DNA of 51,638 nucleotides from Caulobacterales bacterium (GTDB taxonomy: Bacteria > Pseudomonadota > Alphaproteobacteria > Caulobacterales > Caulobacteraceae), in contig CANJID010000027.1 in assembly GCA_947474395.1 (NCBI GenBank), forward strand, positions 1 through 51,638, in the 5' to 3' direction. A model generated the notes under the pieces. The model saw nothing but the letters and a program-made list of their open reading frames with translations, did not search any database and was not told the origin of the DNA. Of the stretch, positions 17,814-25,900 are shown piece by piece. The translations under genes and the position numbers were made by a program. Numbering within the stretch: the first letter of the stretch is position 1; each line of letters opens with the position of its first letter.

Positions 17814-17918
17814 GGCGGTACTCCTTGTTGTCAGATTGCTCGCGGCGGGGGAGCGCCGCTGCCACGAGAGATAGGAGTCGGCTGGATAAAGGTCCAATCG
17901 ATTGTTTTTGAGTTTTGC

Positions 17919-17933
17919 ATAGGCCCGGCCTAT
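17919..17933. promoter_or_regulatory. OxyR-binding site between ahpC and oxyR
   Basis: ATAG (17919-17922), seven bases, CTAT (17930-17933): an exact match to one ATAG-N7-CTAT module of the OxyR consensus. The site ends ten bases before the oxyR start codon. A weaker matching module would lie upstream around 17897-17911 (ATCG-N7-TTGA), beside the palindrome CAATCGATTG (17895-17904). The placement suits activation of ahpC leftward and autorepression of oxyR rightward. Confidence 0.8.
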
Positions 17934-17943
17934 ATCCCTTCGG

Positions 17944-18846
17944 ATGATGCTGCCGACCCTGCGCCAACTGCAGTACCTAAAGCTCCTGGCGGAACACGGT
18001 TCCTTCAGTCGCGCCGCCGAGGCCGCGCACGTGACCCAGCCGACCCTCTCGGCGGGGGTGCAGGAGCTGGAAAAAGTGCTGGGCGCCCCCGTCGTGGACC
18101 GCGCCCGCTCTGGCGTCATCCTGACCGCCGTGGGCGAGGAGGCGGTGCGCCGGGCCGAGGACGTGCTGGCCCGCGCCGAGGACCTTGTCCAGGCCGCCCG
18201 CAGCGCCGGCCGCCCGCTCACCGGGCGCTTCCGCCTGGGGGTGATCCCGACCATCGCCCCCTTCGTCCTGCCCAGCGCCCTGCCGCTGCTGCGCCGCAAG
18301 TTCCCGGACCTGCGCCTCTACCTGCGCGAAGACCTGACCTCCAAGCTTGTGGCGGGATTGAAGACCGGCGCCCTCGACGCGGCCCTGATCGCCCTTCCTT
18401 ACGACACCACCGGCCTCTCCACCGCCCACGTCAGCGAGGACGCCTTCCTCGCCGCCGTCCCCGCCAACCACCCCCTCTGCGCCGGCGAGACGGTCGATCC
18501 GGCCGACATGGAGGGCGAGCACCTGATCCTGCTCGAGGACGGCCACTGCCTGCGCGAGCATGCCCTGGCCGCCTGCAGCCTGGACTCCCCCCGGGGCGGC
18601 GGGGAGGGGGAAAGCCCCTTCGCCGCCACCTCCCTCCACACCCTGGTGCAGATGGTCGGCTCGGGCCTTGGCGTGTCCCTCCTGCCCGCCATGGCGGTGA
18701 CGGCGGGCCTGGCCGACACCGCCCCGGTCAGCGTCCGCCCCCTCGACGCCGGCGCCCCCACCCGCGAGATCGTCGTCGCCTGGCGCGCCGGCTCCAGCCG
18801 CGGCCCTGAGGCGCGCCTCCTGGCCGAGACGCTGAAGGAGGTCTGA
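17944..18846 (+). CDS. oxyR: Hydrogen-peroxide-sensing LysR-type regulator OxyR
   Basis: LysR-family activator of peroxide defence, 300 residues. The N-terminal helix-turn-helix (GSFSRAAEAAHVTQPTLSAG) is standard. The redox motif EDGHCLREHALAAC contains the two cysteines that correspond to C199 and C208 of E. coli OxyR, spaced identically. The regulatory domain ends normally. The start is ATG 17944 or the adjacent ATG 17947. Its own operator sits only ten bases upstream, so the 5' untranslated region must be very short or the site lies within the transcript. Divergent ahpC is the evident target. Confidence 0.95.
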   Translation: MMLPTLRQLQYLKLLAEHGSFSRAAEAAHVTQPTLSAGVQELEKVLGAPVVDRARSGVILTAVGEEAVRRAEDVLARAEDLVQAARSAGRPLTGRFRLGVIPTIAPFVLPSALPLLRRKFPDLRLYLREDLTSKLVAGLKTGALDAALIALPYDTTGLSTAHVSEDAFLAAVPANHPLCAGETVDPADMEGEHLILLEDGHCLREHALAACSLDSPRGGGEGESPFAATSLHTLVQMVGSGLGVSLLPAMAVTAGLADTAPVSVRPLDAGAPTREIVVAWRAGSSRGPEARLLAETLKEV

Positions 18847-18856
18847 GCTGGCCCGC

Positions 18857-19369
18857 GTGCTGATCCTGAACGGCAGCGCGCGCCGCGACGGCAACACCGC
18901 CCTTACGGTCGTGCGCCTGCGTGACGCCCTCGGTGGCCCCTCGACATTGATCAACCTGTCCGACCCGCCGATCCCCGCCTTCGACTATGAGGATCGGGGC
19001 CGGGCCGACGCCTTCGCGGCGGCGGGTGGGGCCATGCTGGAGCACGAGATCATCGTCTGCGCGACGCCGGTCTACTGGTACGCCATGAGCGCGCAGATGA
19101 AGGCCCTGTTCGACCGCTTCACCGATCTTCTCGGCACAGCCGTGGGCCGGGGGCTCACGGGCCGGACGATGCTGCTCCTGGCGAACGGGACTGATCCGCG
19201 ATTGCCCGCCGGGTTCGAGACGCCCTTCCGCCGCACCGCCCGCTATCTCGGGATGGCCTATGGCGGCGGCGCCTACGTCCGGTTCGAGGGCGACGGCGAG
19301 ATGTCGGCGGACGGGCAGCAGAGGATCACCCAGTTCTCCCGGCTCGCCGGACCGGGCCGGAGCGCCTGA
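18857..19369 (+). CDS. NADPH-dependent FMN reductase / flavodoxin-like protein
   Basis: Flavodoxin-fold protein of about 170 residues, likely an FMN-binding NAD(P)H reductase. The N-terminal phosphate loop (LILNGSARRDGNTA) and the YWYAMSAQMKALFDRF segment (CATPVYWY before it) are typical of the family. The start is GTG 18857, but the frame is open to CTG 18848, which would give LARVLILNGS. It follows oxyR by about ten bases, so it is likely co-transcribed and may be part of the oxidative-stress response. The electron acceptor is unknown. Confidence 0.82.
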   Translation: MLILNGSARRDGNTALTVVRLRDALGGPSTLINLSDPPIPAFDYEDRGRADAFAAAGGAMLEHEIIVCATPVYWYAMSAQMKALFDRFTDLLGTAVGRGLTGRTMLLLANGTDPRLPAGFETPFRRTARYLGMAYGGGAYVRFEGDGEMSADGQQRITQFSRLAGPGRSA

Positions 19370-19371
19370 TC

Positions 19372-19887
19372 GTGGAGCCGATGCGCCGCATCATGGTGGT
19401 CGGCTGTCCCGGCGGCGGGAAGTCCACCCTGTCTCTGGCGCTCGGGGAGAAGCTGGGCCTGCCGGTGGTCCATCTGGACAAGCTGTTCCACAAGCCCGGC
19501 TGGCAGGAGGGCGACCGCGAGGCCTTCGACGGGGCCCTGGCCGACGCCTGCGCTCGCGATGCCTGGGTCATCGACGGCAACTACGCGCGCACCCTGGAGA
19601 TGCGGATGGGCCGCGCCGATACGGTGGTGTGGGTCGATCGCTCCCGGATCGCCTGCCTGTGGCGGATCGTGCGCCGGGTCCTGACCTCCTACGGGCGGGT
19701 CCGGGTCGACATGGCCGATGGCTGCCCGGAGCGGTTCGACCCCGAGTTCATGCGCTACGTCTGGGACTTCCAGCGCGACCAGGAACCGGACCTGCGCCAA
19801 GCCCTGGCCCGCCATGCCGATACCGTCCGGCTGGTCCGGCTCCGGAGCGACGCCGAGACGGCGGAATTCCTGGAATCGGCCAGCTAA
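19372..19887 (+). CDS. P-loop NTPase, adenylate-kinase-like / topology-modulation type
   Basis: Small P-loop protein of 171 residues with Walker A GCPGGGKST near the N-terminus, then VVHLDKLFHKPGWQ and VIDGNYARTLEMRM. These features match the group annotated as topology modulation or FlaR-like adenylate-kinase-fold proteins, whose substrate is not established. Start is GTG 19372; ATG 19381 is an alternative. It begins two bases after the stop of the FMN-reductase-like gene, so oxyR, the flavoprotein and this gene look like one operon. Confidence 0.82.
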   Translation: MEPMRRIMVVGCPGGGKSTLSLALGEKLGLPVVHLDKLFHKPGWQEGDREAFDGALADACARDAWVIDGNYARTLEMRMGRADTVVWVDRSRIACLWRIVRRVLTSYGRVRVDMADGCPERFDPEFMRYVWDFQRDQEPDLRQALARHADTVRLVRLRSDAETAEFLESAS

Positions 19888-19931
19888 ATCCTCCGTCCCG
19901 TCTTTCACCCACCCCGGCAGTGGAGTAATCA

Positions 19932-20009
19932 GGGCCCGTCCGCGCGACTGGCGATTGAAGGTGGGGCACCACCGGGGAGCGCGGGCCTTGGTCGCCGCGC
20001 GCCTGGGCG
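19932..20009 (+). promoter_or_regulatory. ZTP (pfl) riboswitch upstream of purH
   Basis: The conserved core of the pfl/ZTP riboswitch is readable. A GC-rich outer stem begins at about 19932. It is followed by GACTGGCG (19946-19953), a GGTGG/CCACC hairpin (from about 19960), GGGGAGCGCGGGC closing the first domain, a linker, and the pseudoknot strand GCCTGGGCG (20001-20009). The ligand in this class is ZTP/ZMP, the accumulated substrate of purH when formyl-folate runs short. That fits the purH start at 20038. The ribosome-binding GGAG (20027-20030) lies just downstream of the aptamer. Confidence 0.93.
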
Positions 20010-20037
20010 TTTCTTCCGAATCTCACGGAGATGCGCC

Positions 20038-21651
20038 ATGCCCGCCGCCCCCGCCTTCCCCCCCGCGCCCGACCAGGCCGCCGTTCGCCGCGCCCTGATT
20101 TCCGTCTCCGACAAGACTGGCCTGGTTGAGGCCGCCCGCGCGCTTGCGGCGCTCGGGGTCGAGCTGGTCTCCACCGGCGGCACCAAGGCCGCCATCGCTG
20201 CGGCGGGGCTGGCGGTGCTGGACGTGGCCGACCTGACCGGCTTTCCCGAGATGATGGACGGGCGGGTCAAGACCCTGCACCCGACGGTGCACGGGGGCCT
20301 GCTGGGCGTCCGCGACGCCCCGGAGCACGCCCGCGCCATGGCCGAGCACGGGATCGGCGGCATCGACCTGCTCTATGTCAGCCTCTACCCCTTCGAGCAG
20401 ACCCTGGCGTCCGGGGCCGACTTCGCCACCTGCCTGGAGAACGTCGATATCGGCGGGCCGGCCATGATCCGCTCGGCGGCCAAGAACCACGCCTATGTCG
20501 CGGTCTGCACCGATCCTTCCGACCTCGCCGAGGTGCTGGAGGCGCTGCAGACGACCGGGACCACGAGCCTCGATCTGCGCCGGCGCCTGGCGGGCCGGGC
20601 CTTCGCGCGGACGGCGGCCTATGACGCGGCCATTTCCGGCTGGTTCGCGCATCAGCTGGAGCAGGACTTCCCCGCCCGCAAGGCCATCGCCGGGACCCTG
20701 GCCCAGACCATGCGCTACGGGGAGAATCCCCACCAGAAGGCGGCCTTCTACCGGACGGCGGAAGCGCGGCCCGGGGTGGCGACCGCCCGCCAGGTCCAGG
20801 GCAAGGAACTCAGCTACAACAACATCAACGACACCGACGCCGCCTTCGAGCTGGCGGCGGAATTCGCCCCCGAGGACGGCCCGGCGGCGGTGATCGTCAA
20901 GCACGCCAACCCCTGCGGCGTGGCCGTGGGCGGCTCGCTGGTGGAGGCCTACCGCCGGGCGCTGGAGTGCGATCCGGTCTCGGCCTTCGGCGGCATCATC
21001 GCGGTCAACACCCGCCTGGATGCGGCCAGCGCCGCCGCCATGGCGGAATTGTTCGCCGAGGTGATCATCGCTCCCGATGCGGACGCCGAGGCGCTCGCCT
21101 TCTTCGCCGCCAAGAAGAACCTGCGCGTGCTGCTGACCGGCGGCCTGCCCGACCCCCTCTCGCCGGGCCAGACCTTCAAATCGGTGGCGGGGGGCTTCCT
21201 GGTGCAGGGGCGCGACGCGGCGCGGATCACGGCAGCCGACCTCAAGGTGGTCACCAAGCGCGCGCCGACCGAGGCGGAGGTGCGCGACATGCTCTTCGCC
21301 TTCACCGTCGCCAAGCACGCCAAGTCCAACGCCGTGGTCTTCGCCAAGGATGGCCGCACCGCCGGGATCGGCGCGGGTCAGGTGAACCGGCGGGATGCGG
21401 TGCGGATCGGGGCCTTGCGGGCGCGGGAGGCGGCGGAAGCCGCGGGTCTACCGAACTCGCTGGCGGAGGGCTCGGCCCTGGCTTCGGAAGCCTTCTTCCC
21501 CTTCGCCGACGGCCTGATCCAGGCGGCGGAGGCGGGCGCCACGGCGGTGATCCAGCCGGGCGGCTCCCTGCGGGACGCGGAAGTGATCGCCGCCGCCGAC
21601 GAGCGGGGCGTCGCCATGGCCTACACGGGCGTGCGGGTGTTCAGGCACTAG
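20038..21651 (+). CDS. purH: Bifunctional AICAR transformylase / IMP cyclohydrolase
   Basis: Carries out the last two steps of purine synthesis. AICAR (ZMP) is formylated with 10-formyl-tetrahydrofolate, then closed to IMP. The 537-residue protein has the N-terminal cyclohydrolase domain ([17 protein letters not shown]). The C-terminal transformylase domain carries [13 protein letters not shown] and [12 protein letters not shown]. Length is normal. Start is ATG 20038 with GGAG seven bases before. A ZTP riboswitch fills the leader, so expression should rise when its substrate builds up. A 10-bp hairpin follows the stop. Confidence 0.98.
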   Translation: MPAAPAFPPAPDQAAVRRALISVSDKTGLVEAARALAALGVELVSTGGTKAAIAAAGLAVLDVADLTGFPEMMDGRVKTLHPTVHGGLLGVRDAPEHARAMAEHGIGGIDLLYVSLYPFEQTLASGADFATCLENVDIGGPAMIRSAAKNHAYVAVCTDPSDLAEVLEALQTTGTTSLDLRRRLAGRAFARTAAYDAAISGWFAHQLEQDFPARKAIAGTLAQTMRYGENPHQKAAFYRTAEARPGVATARQVQGKELSYNNINDTDAAFELAAEFAPEDGPAAVIVKHANPCGVAVGGSLVEAYRRALECDPVSAFGGIIAVNTRLDAASAAAMAELFAEVIIAPDADAEALAFFAAKKNLRVLLTGGLPDPLSPGQTFKSVAGGFLVQGRDAARITAADLKVVTKRAPTEAEVRDMLFAFTVAKHAKSNAVVFAKDGRTAGIGAGQVNRRDAVRIGALRAREAAEAAGLPNSLAEGSALASEAFFPFADGLIQAAEAGATAVIQPGGSLRDAEVIAAADERGVAMAYTGVRVFRH

Positions 21652-21657
21652 CTATTT

Positions 21658-21680
21658 CCCTCTCCCCGGTGGGGAGAGGG
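21658..21680. terminator. Hairpin between purH and the MFS gene
   Basis: Perfect 10-base-pair stem CCCTCTCCCC (21658-21667) with GGGGAGAGGG (21671-21680) around a GGT loop, placed between convergent genes. On the plus strand no T run follows; on the minus strand it is followed by AAATAG. It could serve as a bidirectional end for both transcripts. A related but imperfect element lies at 32424-32449. Confidence 0.65.
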
Positions 21681-21681
21681 A

Positions 21682-22986
21682 TTAGGCGGCGGGCCGATCG
21701 CTGACGCGGGCGAAGGCCAGGGCGCCGGCGGCCAGGAAGAGGGCGATTACGGGGATGGCCGCCTTCTGCTGCAGGGTGGCGGCGGTGGCGACGCCGATCA
21801 GGAGCGGGGCGAGGAAGGTCGTGGCCTTGCCGGAGAGGGCGTAGAGGCCGAACCAGCGGCCGGTCTCCTCCGGCGGCGCCAGGCGGGCCATCCAGCTGCG
21901 CATCGCCGCCTGCACCGGTCCGTAGGCGAGGCCGATGCCGGTGCTGAAGGCGAGGAAGGTCCGCTCTCCCGCTCCGCCGAAGAGGCCCGCGCCCTCCGGC
22001 GGCGGGACCACGGGGATCAGGAACAGGAGGCGGTCGGGTCCCACCGAGGCCAGGCCGACCGCGCCGACCAGCAGGACGGCGACCGAGATCAGCACCGTGC
22101 GCCGGGGGCCGAGGGCGTCGTCGAGGAAGCCGCCGACCGCCGCGCCGACCCCGGCGCACCCGGCCATGAGGATGCCGTAGATCCCAAGCTGGATCGTGGT
22201 CCAGTGGAACATGCCGGCGGCCAGGACCCCGCCGAAGGTGACGATGGCCGTGACCCCATCGCCCACCAGCATCCGCCCGACCATGAAACGCAGCATCGTG
22301 GGCCGCGACGGCAGGGTCTTCACCAGGGCCCATAGCTCGGTGAGGGCCCCGCGCGAGCCGGCCCGGCCGGGCCCGTCCGGGGCGACGATCAGCAGGGGCA
22401 GGCCGAAGGCCAGGAACCAGACCGCCGCCAGGGGCCCGACGATCCGGTCGGGCTCATGGAGAGCTTTGTCGAGGCCGAGCAGGGGATGGGCGGGCAGGGC
22501 GAAAGCGAAGAGCACAAGCAGCAGGGCGACGAGGCCGCCGATATAGCCGGCGCCCGCGGAAAGGCCGGACAGCTTTCCCACGCCCCCCGGCTTGGCGAAG
22601 ACGGGAAGGAGGGTGTTGGCGACCGCGGCCGTCACCTCGGCGGTGACATTGGCGACGATCATCAGGGCCACGACGGGCAGGATCAGCTCGCCCTTGCCGG
22701 GGGCGGCGATCCATAGCCCGCAGCAGGCGGCGACGAAGGGGATGGAGAGCAGCAGGAGCCAGCGGCGCTGTCGGCCCCAGGCGTCGACGCCCGCGCCGGC
22801 GAACACGCTGCAGAAGGCGGCGAACACCCCCGCCACCGCCCCGCCGAAGCCCAGCAGGGCCTGGCCCCGCGCCGCGTCGCCCACGAAGCCCGCGGCGAAG
22901 TAGGGGGTGAAGATGAAGGTGGTGACCAGCACCCAGTAGGCGTGCTGGCCCCAGTCGAACAGGGCGAAGGCGATCCGGCGGAACAC
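21682..22986 (-). CDS. MFS transporter, UMF1 / Atg22-like family
   Basis: Inner-membrane transporter of 434 residues with about twelve hydrophobic segments. The N-terminal FALFDWGQHAYWVLV is characteristic of the UMF1/Atg22-like branch of the major facilitator superfamily. A charged loop (WALVKTLPSRPTMLRFMVG) divides the two halves. Substrate unknown; relatives are linked to amino-acid export from vacuoles in yeast. The gene begins 13 bases after the gdhZ stop, so it is very likely co-transcribed with glutamate dehydrogenase, which hints at amino-acid transport (inference). Confidence 0.85.
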   Translation of the reverse strand: MFRRIAFALFDWGQHAYWVLVTTFIFTPYFAAGFVGDAARGQALLGFGGAVAGVFAAFCSVFAGAGVDAWGRQRRWLLLLSIPFVAACCGLWIAAPGKGELILPVVALMIVANVTAEVTAAVANTLLPVFAKPGGVGKLSGLSAGAGYIGGLVALLLVLFAFALPAHPLLGLDKALHEPDRIVGPLAAVWFLAFGLPLLIVAPDGPGRAGSRGALTELWALVKTLPSRPTMLRFMVGRMLVGDGVTAIVTFGGVLAAGMFHWTTIQLGIYGILMAGCAGVGAAVGGFLDDALGPRRTVLISVAVLLVGAVGLASVGPDRLLFLIPVVPPPEGAGLFGGAGERTFLAFSTGIGLAYGPVQAAMRSWMARLAPPEETGRWFGLYALSGKATTFLAPLLIGVATAATLQQKAAIPVIALFLAAGALAFARVSDRPAA

Positions 22987-22999
22987 CGCCTTTCGTCGC

Positions 23000-25900
23000 C
23001 TAAGCGGTCAGTTCACGCAAGGAGGCGGCGACGATGGTCAGCTTGGCGAAGCTCCAGCCTTCCTTGGTGGCCTCGATCTCGGCCATGGCCCGGGCGGCCC
23101 GGTCGGCGACGGCCTGACGACCGGCGGTCCAGCCGCCAACCAGCTTGCGCGCGCCTTCGGTCGTATCGGCGGTCTTGGCCGCATCCTTCTCGCGCATCAC
23201 CGAGCGGGTGATGGCGGCCTGGACGGCGAAGAGGTCGATGATCAGCCGCCGCAGCGCCGTCCGCTCGTAGGAGTCGGCGGGCGCCAGGGCGTGGGCGGCC
23301 GCCCTAAGCCGGTCGAGGCCGAAGATGCCGCCCACCTGATGGTAGAGGCGGCCGGCGGCGACGGGGGTCCACTTGGCGTCACGGGCGAGGTCGGCGATCT
23401 CCGGCACCGCGCGCATGGCGCCCAGGAAGGCGACGTTGCGGGCGATTCGGCGCGGGGCGCCCATCTCGCAGAAGCGTTCGGTCTGCGCCTTGAGGGCGTC
23501 GCGCTCGAAGGCCGAGAGGATGGACGAGCCCTGCGAGGCGAGGGCGTCGGCGGCGGGGCGATAGGCGTCGATCACCGACTGAACGGTCTTGGGGCCCTGG
23601 CCGACCCAGCGGGCGAGGCGGAACACCTGGCCGCGCAGGCCGATGGCGATGGCCTGGTAGAGGGCCAGCTGGCACTCCGCCGAGACCTTCAGGTCGAGGG
23701 CCGAAACCTCCCGCCAGGCTTCGTCCATGCGGAAGGTCTGGCGCGCGGCCTCAAAGGCGGCGGCGAAACCGGCGGCGTCGCAACCGACGGCGCCCATCAG
23801 CCGGGTGGCGAAGGTCGGGCCGGTCATGTCGACGATGTCGTTGGCCAGGACCGTGGCGACGATCTCGCGCCGCAGCCGGTGGCGCTGCATCTGCGCCTTG
23901 TACTTCTCCATGGGCTCGGGGAAGTAGCGGATCAGGGTCTTCTCGAAATAGGGATCGTCCGGCGCCGCGGAGGCGACGATCTCGGCCGACAGCTCCAGCT
24001 TTCCGTAGGCGGTCAGCACCGCCAGTTCGGGGCGCGTCAGACCGAGGCCCGCGCCGCGCAGCTCCGACAGGACGTCGCGGCCCGGCAGGTTCTCCACCTT
24101 GCGGTCCAGGCGGCCGTCCGATTCCAAGAGGGTCATGAACCCCGCGTGGGCGTCGAGATCGGCCGCGGCGTCGGCCTGCTGCAGGGAAAGGCACAGGGTC
24201 TGGGCGTAGTTGTGCGCCAGGACGTGCTCGCCCACGGACTCGGTCATGCTGGCCAGGAGGACGTCGCGGGCCTTGCGCTTCAGCTTGCCGGCGCGCTCGA
24301 GCTGGCCGGTCAGGATCTTGATGTTCACCTCGTGGTCTGAGGTGTCCACGCCCGCCGAATTGTCGATGGCGTCGGTGTTGATGCGGCCGCCGTTGCGGGC
24401 GTAGGCGATGCGCGCCTTCTGGGTGAAGCCGAGGTTGGCCCCTTCCCCGACGACCTTGCAGCGCAGCTCGGTGGCGTCGACGCGCACGGCGTCGCTGGCC
24501 TTGTCCCCGACCTCCAGGTGGCTCTCGCTCGGCGCCTTCACATAGGTGCCGATGCCGCCGAGATAGAGCAGCTCGACCTGGGCGGTGAGGATGGCCCGGA
24601 TCAGGTCCGTCGGGGCCATTGTCTCGGCCTGGACGCCCAGCAGGGCCTGGACCTCGGGCGAGAGCGGCACTTCCTTGGCGCTGCGCGGGAAGACGTAGCC
24701 GCCCTTGGAGATCAGGTCGGTGTTGTAGTCGGCCCAGGAGGAGCGCGGCAGGGCGAAGAGCCGGTTGCGCTCGGTCCAGGAGACTTCCGGATCGGGATCG
24801 GGATCCAGGAAGATGTGGCGGTGGTCGAAGGCGGCGACCAGCTTGGTGGCCTTGGACAGCAGCATGCCATTGCCGAACACGTCGCCGGACATGTCGCCCA
24901 CGCCGACGCAGACGAAGGGCTCGGTCTGGATGTCCTTGCCGAGCTCGCGGAAGTGGCGCTTGACCGCTTCCCAGGCGCCGCGGGCGGTGATGCCCATGGC
25001 CTTGTGGTCGTAGCCGGCCGAGCCGCCCGAAGCGAAGGCGTCGCCCAGCCAGAAGCCGTAGTCCTCGGCCACGCCGTTGGCGATGTCGGAGAAGGTGGCC
25101 GTGCCCTTGTCGGCGGCGACCACGAGGTAGGGATCGTCCCCGTCGTGGGCGATCACGGCGGGCGGGCGCACCACGGCGCTGTCGGCGTCGAGGTTGTCGG
25201 TGATGTCCAAGAGGCCCGACAGGAACATGCGGTAGGCCCGTACGCCCTCGGCGCGGATGGCCTCTGGGGTCCCGCCCTTGGGCAGGTGCTTGGGATAGAA
25301 GCCGCCCTTGGCGCCCACGGGCACGATCACGGCGTTCTTGACCTGCTGGGCCTTCACCAGCCCCAGGACCTCGGTGCGGAAGTCGTCGCGCCGGTCCGAC
25401 CAGCGCAGGCCGCCGCGGGCCACGGGACCGAAGCGCAGGTGCACCCCTTCAACGTCGGGGGAGGAGACGAACACCTCGCGATAGGGCTTGGGCAGGGGCA
25501 GTTCGTCCAGCTCGCGCGGGGCGATCTTGAAGCTGATGTAGGGCTTGGGCTCGCCGTCGGCGCCCACCTGATAATAGTTGGTCCGTTGCATGGCGCCGAC
25601 GAGGTTGGCGATGCGGCGCAGGACCCGGTCGGCGTCGAGGCTTTCCACGGTCTGCAGGGCGGTCAGGATCTCGGCGCTCACCGCCTCGGCCCGGTCCTTG
25701 CGATCCGCGAGGCCGGCGCGGATGGCCGGGTCGAACTTGATGCGGAAGAGGTCGAGGATCAGCCGGGCGACCCCCGGATAGTCGCTCAACACCTGTTCCT
25801 GCACGGCCTGGCTCGGGTCGAGCCCGGTCTGCGAGCGGTGGCGGGCGAAGGCCCGGATCAGGGCGGCCTCGCGCCAGGTGACGCCCAGCTCCAGCACCAG

